This document shows, one piece after another, positions 59,655-64,000 of a stretch of DNA of 64,000 nucleotides (within the stretch, counting starts at the first letter, position 1; every line of letters starts with the position of its first letter). Source of the DNA: JAPUEK01 sp963815355 (GTDB taxonomy: Bacteria > Pseudomonadota > Alphaproteobacteria > Rhodobacterales > Rhodobacteraceae); assembly GCA_963815355.1 (NCBI GenBank), contig CAWFGJ010000004.1, positions 105,994 to 169,993 on the forward strand, written 5' to 3'. The position numbers and the translations under genes are program-made. The notes beneath the pieces were generated by a model that was not told the DNA's origin, searched no databases, and worked only from the letters and a program-made list of their open reading frames with translations.

Positions 59655-60602
59655 TTAGTCGTACAGCACTGCTGCAATTTCCGGCGAGTCGATGTTGGTC
59701 TTGTCGTACCAGTAGAAGCCGGTATCGATGTTCTTCTCGACGGCTTCGCCCTTGGATGCGGCAAGAGCGGCTTTCACCGTTTCATAACCGATGCCGACCG
59801 GGTTCTGGGTGATCGCGCCTGCCATGGTGCCTTCCATGATCGCGGCTTTCTGGGCAGCGCCAGAGTCGTAGCCGATCACGATGACGCCTTGGGTTCCGGT
59901 TTCCTTGATCGCGTTGACCACACCGATGGCCGAGCCTTCGTTCGCGCCGAAGATGCCCTTGATATCGGGATGCGCGGTCAGGATCGCCTTGGTGATTTCC
60001 GTCGATTGCAGCTGGTCGCCGCCGCCGTACTGGATGTCGACGATTTCAATGTCCGGGAACTTTGCGGCCATTTCGTTTACAAAGCCGTCGCGACGGTCGA
60101 TGCCGGTCCGCGAGGTCTGGTCATGCACCACGAGCGCCACTTTGCCCGCGCCGCCGATCAGTTCGGCCATTTTGTCTGCTGCCAAAGCTGCGGCGGCAAT
60201 GTTGTTGGTCGAGGCGGTGGCCACCGGGATGTCGCTGTCAACGCCGGAGTCGAAGGCGACGATGGCAATGCCGGCCTCTTGTGCTTGCTTCAGCAGCGGA
60301 ATCGCGGCCTGGCTGTCCAGAGCGGCAAAGCCGATGGCGGCAGGCTTTTTCGCCAGAGCGGCGGCGAGCATGTCCATCTGCTTGTCGACCTGCGCTTCGG
60401 TGTCGGGGCCTTCGAAGGTCACTTCGACGTTGAATTCAGCGGCGGCCTTGTCTGCGCCAGCCTTTACGGCCTGCCAGAACTGGTGCTGAAATCCTTTGGA
60501 AATCAGCGGGATGTACAGTTTGTCCTGAGCCGAGGCGAAGCCCGAGCTGGCGAACAATGCAGCGGCGCTGACCGCGGCAAACAGGGTTCTTCTGGTAATC
60601 AT
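59655..60602 (-). CDS. ABC transporter sugar-binding protein, ribose-type (family 2)
   Basis: 315 residues with a signal peptide (MITRRTLFAAVSAAALFASS, cleavage after ASAQ, twin Arg near the start but without the full Tat motif). The mature part shows the RbsB fold: KLYIPLISKGFQHQFWQAVKAGADKAAAEF, DKQMDMLAAALAKKPAAIGFAALDSQA, GIAIVAFDSGVDSD, HDQTSRTGIDRRDGF, GIFGANEGSAIGVVNAI, VIGYDSGA. The ligand is probably L-fucose or a related sugar from the operon context. Confidence 0.92.
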   Translation of the reverse strand: MITRRTLFAAVSAAALFASSGFASAQDKLYIPLISKGFQHQFWQAVKAGADKAAAEFNVEVTFEGPDTEAQVDKQMDMLAAALAKKPAAIGFAALDSQAAIPLLKQAQEAGIAIVAFDSGVDSDIPVATASTNNIAAAALAADKMAELIGGAGKVALVVHDQTSRTGIDRRDGFVNEMAAKFPDIEIVDIQYGGGDQLQSTEITKAILTAHPDIKGIFGANEGSAIGVVNAIKETGTQGVIVIGYDSGAAQKAAIMEGTMAGAITQNPVGIGYETVKAALAASKGEAVEKNIDTGFYWYDKTNIDSPEIAAVLYD

Positions 60603-60668
60603 GGTGTCACTCCCTTGGTAGATGAACAGTTGTTTGGTTTGGAACGTTCGTCGTTCTCTGGTGGTAGG

Positions 60669-61670
60669 TTAACCCATGCGGCGGCGGCGCATCATGTCGG
60701 CATAGACCGCCGCAATGATGATCAGCCCGGTCACGACGGTTTGCCATTCCTGGGCCACCGACATGATCCGCAATCCGTTCAGCAGCACTGACATGATCAG
60801 CGCGCCAATGATGGTGCCCAGAACCGAGCCACGCCCCCCCGCCAGTGAGGTGCCGCCGATGACGACAGCTGCGATGGCGTCCAGCTCATAGCCAAGGCCA
60901 AGCGCGGGTTGGGCAGAGTTCAGGCGGGACGAGATGATCAGCCCGGCCAGACCGCAGATCGCACCGGCAAGGGCATAGATCGCCATTTTCCACGCGTCGG
61001 TGTTGACGCCCGACAGGCGCACGGCCTCTTCGTTAGAGCCGAGGGCAAAGCAGTAGCGGCCAAGCACCGTGCGGTTCAGCACATAGCCGATGCCAAGCGC
61101 CAGCACGAACAGGATCAGCACCCCGTTCGGCACAGCCAGGTCGGGAATGATCTTGCCGATCAGCGAGCCGGTCGAAATCTCGGGGTAGCTGGGGGTATCG
61201 TTGAAGTAGATGGGCTTGGTGCCGGAGATGACCAACGACATGCCCTTGAGGATCAGCATCATGCCCAGTGTGGCGATGAACGGCGGGATCTTCATCTTGG
61301 CGACCAAGGTGCCAGAGGTCAGCCCGCAAAGCGCCCCGGTGGCCACGGCGGCCAGCACGCCGAAGGGCAGCGGCAGACCCCAGTAGGTCAGCACAACCCC
61401 GGCGATCACGGCGCAAAACGTCATCAACGTGCCGACCGACAGGTCAATGCCCCCGGTGATGATCACCAGCGTGGCCGCGACCGCCAGCACCCCGTTGACC
61501 GAGGTGGCTTGCAGGATGGCGATGATGTTGGAGGTTTGCAGGAAGTTCGGCGAGGCGACCGAGAAGAACACCAGCAGCACGATCAGGCTGGCGAAGGCCA
61601 GAAACTTTTGCTGCGCGCCCGAGGCCTTGCGGTCCTTGGGGGTGGTCGGGATTGCGGGGGCGGTGGTCAT
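60669..61670 (-). CDS. ABC transporter permease, ribose-type (RbsC family)
   Basis: 333 residues from the ATG at 61670, overlapping the ATPase stop by 4 bp (ATGA). Membrane segments include FLAFASLIVLLVFFSVASPNFL and VLAVAATLVIITGGIDLSVGTLM; the family motifs GGIDLSVG and VVIGGTSLAGGRGSVLGTIIGALIM are present. One copy suffices as homodimer with the two-domain ATPase. The frame stays open upstream, inside the ATPase gene. Confidence 0.93.
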   Translation of the reverse strand: MTTAPAIPTTPKDRKASGAQQKFLAFASLIVLLVFFSVASPNFLQTSNIIAILQATSVNGVLAVAATLVIITGGIDLSVGTLMTFCAVIAGVVLTYWGLPLPFGVLAAVATGALCGLTSGTLVAKMKIPPFIATLGMMLILKGMSLVISGTKPIYFNDTPSYPEISTGSLIGKIIPDLAVPNGVLILFVLALGIGYVLNRTVLGRYCFALGSNEEAVRLSGVNTDAWKMAIYALAGAICGLAGLIISSRLNSAQPALGLGYELDAIAAVVIGGTSLAGGRGSVLGTIIGALIMSVLLNGLRIMSVAQEWQTVVTGLIIIAAVYADMMRRRRMG

Positions 61671-63199
61671 GCGGTCGCTCCTTCCATGGCAGCGTTCGGG
61701 GCGTCGGATCGTAGGGTCGCCAGACGCATGATGTCTTCTTGGGTGGTGTGCGGACCGCCCGGCAGGATGCCGGTCAGGCGGCCTTCGCACATGATCGCGA
61801 TGCGGTGGGCAAGGCGCATCACCTCGGGCAGTTCCGACGAGATGACGATAACGGCCTTGCCCTCGGCGGCAAGGGTTTGCAGCAGGCGGTAGATTTCCGC
61901 CTTGGCACCCACGTCGATGCCGCGGGTGGGTTCGTCAAAGATCAGGATATCGCAATCGCGCAGCAGCCATTTGGCGATGACCACCTTTTGCTGGTTGCCG
62001 CCCGACAGCAGTCGGACCTCTTGACGATCCGACGGGGTGCGGATGGCGAGGGTGTGGATATAATCCTTGGCCACCACCGCCAGCGCGTTTTCATCCATCA
62101 CGCCAGCGCGGTTGCGGAACCGGAACATGCTGGCCAGACCGATGTTGGCGCGCACATCCATGCCCAAGGCCAGACCAAAGTGTTTGCGGTCCTCGGACAG
62201 GTAGCCGATGCCCGCCGCCACCGCGTCGGCGGGGGTGCGGATGTTCAGGGGTGTGCCCTTGACGATGATTTCGCCCGCATCCCGCGGGTCGGCGCCAAAG
62301 ACGGCACGGGCAACCTCGGTACGGCCCGCGCCCATCAACCCGGCAAAGCCCAGAATCTCGCCCCGTTTCAGGGTGAAGGACACGTTGCGGATCGCCCGTC
62401 CCCGCGACAGGCCCCGCACCTCCAGCGCCACGGGGGCGGCCGACAGGTCAGGGATTTCAACATGGACCTGATCCAGCTCACGCCCGACCATCATCGAGAT
62501 GATCGTGGCAATCGGGGTGTCTGCCGCCTCTACCGTGCCGACATAGGCCCCGTCGCGCATGACGGTCACCCGGTCAGAGATGCGTTTGATCTCATCCATC
62601 TTGTGGCTGATGTAGACGATGCCGACCCCTTCAGAGCGCAGGCGGCGGATGATCGCGAACAACTCATTCGTCTCGACATCATTCAGCGCGGCGGTGGGTT
62701 CGTCCATGATCAGGATGCGGGACTGGTGCGACAGCGCCTTGGCGATTTCCACCATTTGCTGACGGGCGACCGACAGGGTGCGGACCTCGGCGCGCGGGTC
62801 CATCGCCACGTTCATTCCGGCAAAGATCGCCTCGGCGTTCTTGTTCAGCGCGGCTTCGTCCAGCCGCCCAAAGGACAGGCGCGGCTCGCGTCCGATGAAG
62901 ATGTTCTGCGCGACGGTCAGGTCGTTCATCAGGGCAAGTTCCTGATGGATGATGCCGATGCCCAAAGCCTGTGCGGCGCGGGGGCCGTGGACGGTAACGG
63001 GTTTGCCCGACACCTCTACCCGGCCACCATCGGGTTGGTAGATGCCCGACAGCACCTTCATCAGCGTCGATTTACCCGCCCCGTTTTCGCCCATAAGCGC
63101 GTGGACTTCGCCCGCCCGAAGATCGAACTGCGCCGCCTTCAGAGCATGAACGCCCGGAAAGTGCTTTTCGATTCCCGACAAGGACACCAGATAGGTCAT
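61667..63199 (-). CDS. ABC transporter ATP-binding protein, ribose-type (RbsA family, two ATPase domains)
   Basis: 510 residues. First domain: Walker A GENGAGKS (about 36-43), Q-loop IIHQELALM, LSVARQQMVEIAKAL, ILIMDEPTAAL. Second domain: degenerate Walker A GLMGAGRTE (about 290), LSGGNQQKVVIAKWL, ILIFDEPTRGID. This asymmetry is normal for RbsA/MglA proteins. It overlaps the alcohol dehydrogenase stop upstream by 4 bp, so the dehydrogenase fragment belongs to the same operon. Confidence 0.94.
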   Translation of the reverse strand: MTYLVSLSGIEKHFPGVHALKAAQFDLRAGEVHALMGENGAGKSTLMKVLSGIYQPDGGRVEVSGKPVTVHGPRAAQALGIGIIHQELALMNDLTVAQNIFIGREPRLSFGRLDEAALNKNAEAIFAGMNVAMDPRAEVRTLSVARQQMVEIAKALSHQSRILIMDEPTAALNDVETNELFAIIRRLRSEGVGIVYISHKMDEIKRISDRVTVMRDGAYVGTVEAADTPIATIISMMVGRELDQVHVEIPDLSAAPVALEVRGLSRGRAIRNVSFTLKRGEILGFAGLMGAGRTEVARAVFGADPRDAGEIIVKGTPLNIRTPADAVAAGIGYLSEDRKHFGLALGMDVRANIGLASMFRFRNRAGVMDENALAVVAKDYIHTLAIRTPSDRQEVRLLSGGNQQKVVIAKWLLRDCDILIFDEPTRGIDVGAKAEIYRLLQTLAAEGKAVIVISSELPEVMRLAHRIAIMCEGRLTGILPGGPHTTQEDIMRLATLRSDAPNAAMEGATA

Positions 63200-63600
63200 G
63201 TCGCCTCCCCCCCGAAATCGACAATGACTTTGATGAGAGCGCCGCGATCCGCGGCAAGTGCTGCCATCCGTCCGGGTAAATCTTGCGGCTTTACCACCTC
63301 GGACTCAAGGGCTTTGCTGTCGATGCGGCCATCGCGCAGGGCGGACATCACCTGTTCAAAGTCTTCGCGCAGCGCATTGCGGCTGCCGATCAGGCGCATT
63401 TCGCGCTTGTGAAACTCGGGATCAGAGAAGGTGATGTTGTCGCGCACCACGCTGACCAGCACATAGGTGCCGCCGTGGGCCAGATGGGCAAAGCCGGCTT
63501 CGATGGCGCGGGCATTGCCGGTGGCATCGAACACAACGTCAAAGCCTTCGGCCAGATCGCCCGCGATCAGCGGTTTGTCGATGCCGTGCAGATGCGCCGC
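63196..63600 (-). CDS. Zn-dependent alcohol dehydrogenase, C-terminal part (cut by a chimeric join)
   Basis: About 134 residues of the Rossmann and C-terminal regions: GFDVVFDATGNARAIEAGF, HGGTYVLVSVVRDNITFSDPEFHKREMRLIGSRNA, EDFEQVMSALRDG. Family members have about 340 residues; the GroES-like zinc domain is missing and is replaced, in frame, by a ModA N-terminus. The stop overlaps the ABC ATPase start (ATGA), so this half belongs to the local operon. It was probably a polyol or sugar-acid dehydrogenase of the fucose-type pathway. Confidence 0.75.
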   Translation of the reverse strand, partial: AAHLHGIDKPLIAGDLAEGFDVVFDATGNARAIEAGFAHLAHGGTYVLVSVVRDNITFSDPEFHKREMRLIGSRNALREDFEQVMSALRDGRIDSKALESEVVKPQDLPGRMAALAADRGALIKVIVDFGGEAT

Positions 63601-63610
63601 CAATTGGCCG
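63590..63610. other. Putative chimeric junction
   Basis: The reading frame passes without a stop from ModA sequence (QFTYATGQL) to alcohol dehydrogenase sequence (HLHGIDKPLIAGDL). The ModA family should continue with the LVLWS-type hinge strand at this point, and the dehydrogenase should be preceded by its nucleotide-binding glycine loop. Neither is present, so two unrelated genes are joined within a few codons. Confidence 0.7.
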
Positions 63611-63936
63611 GTGGCGTAGGTGAATTGGCTGCCGGCCACCGCCACACCGGCCTGCACCAGGCGGCGCGGCACCTCCTCGTCAGCCGACAGCAGCACCTGG
63701 AAAGGCGCGCCCTGCGTGATCTGCGCGAAGAACTTGCCCGACGAGCCGTAGGACAGCTGCAGCTGGTGACCACTGGCGGCCTCAAACAGCGGTGCCAACT
63801 GCTGCATCGGCGCGGTGAAATTGGCGGCCACCGCCACGCTGAGCGTCGCCGCCGACGCCAGCGAGGACACACACAGGCCAGCGCCCCCCCACAACAGGCG
63901 GGCCAGGCAGCGGGGCAGGGTCGATAACAAGGACAT
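63601..63936 (-). CDS. modA: Molybdate-binding protein ModA, N-terminal part (fused by the join)
   Basis: About 112 residues: a signal peptide (MSLLSTLPRCLARLLWGGAG, cleavage after ASA), then TLSVAVAANFTAPMQQLAPLFEAASGHQLQLSYGSSGKFFAQI, GAPFQVLLSADEEVPRRLVQAG and SQFTYATGQL, the start of a typical ModA of the beta/gamma-proteobacterial kind. It stops abruptly where the alcohol dehydrogenase begins. No mod operon genes are visible. The 64 bases right of it show nothing further. Confidence 0.72.
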
Positions 63937-64000
63937 GGCGGGCAGAGCAGCTGGCAGCCGGTCAATATACCAGCAGCTACCTGAACCAAGTACGTGACAA

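Noticed and set aside
1..64000. tRNA, rRNA, CRISPR array, insertion sequence or prophage
   Set aside because: No T-loop-like GGTTCGAAT context, repeat-spacer pattern, transposase or phage structural gene was seen when reading both strands.

Overview
The window is a high-GC alphaproteobacterial contig, most likely from the Rhodobacterales (Roseobacter-type). The clues are the dense ABC-transporter and catabolic operons with ATGA overlaps, the DUF3726/Ldh/ProXWV neighbourhood, a full-length cyclic beta-1,2-glucan synthase, and the CbpA/CbpM pair. No rRNA, tRNA, CRISPR array, insertion sequence or phage gene was recognised. The right-hand end (after about 63,600) looks like a chimeric join: a molybdate-binding protein N-terminus is fused in frame to an alcohol dehydrogenase C-terminus.

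Layout. 0-2 kb: end of an RTX-type secreted protein and its HlyD adaptor. 2.5-4.6 kb: a NarL-type response regulator and a convergent HisKA_3 sensor kinase. 4.9-14.9 kb: a minus-strand operon (Ldh-family reductase, ProX, ProW, ProV, aldehyde dehydrogenase, atypical M19 protein, 559-aa unknown, DUF3726) with a divergent LysR gene and two nearly identical palindromic operators. 15-19.7 kb: M20 amidohydrolase, Asp/Glu-racemase-like protein, M24 peptidase and diaminopropionate ammonia-lyase-like protein, with a divergent Lrp/AsnC regulator. Together the two operons look like a compatible-solute or modified-amino-acid uptake and catabolism island whose substrate I cannot name. 20-28.6 kb: a 63-aa CsbD-like protein translationally coupled to an 8.4-kb ndvB/chvB. 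28.8-38.9 kb: CbpM/CbpA, a stress-type membrane protein, a Crp/Fnr regulator, small proteins, an arginine deiminase pathway (arcC, arcB, arcA, YfcC-type transporter), a cupin and a DUF6544-like protein; three FNR-type boxes lie in this stretch. arcA and arcB carry frameshifts and a GntR/FCD gene next door is degenerate.

39.4-47.8 kb: a polyol or keto-sugar ABC operon (binding protein, two permeases, 62-aa membrane protein, two ATPases, dihydroxyacetone-type kinase) with a divergent LacI regulator and two operators. 48-55.4 kb: GNAT acetyltransferase, clpB with a strong intrinsic terminator, three hypothetical or poorly known proteins, a ROK kinase and pyrF. 55.6-63.6 kb: a non-phosphorylating L-fucose-type pathway (FAH hydrolase, two SDRs, UxaA-type dehydratase) with a ribose-type ABC transporter and a truncated Zn-alcohol dehydrogenase.

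A theme across the window: in all three complete ABC operons a GC-rich stem-loop sits 15-21 nt after the binding-protein stop codon and before the next gene, which probably sets the excess of binding protein over the membrane components.
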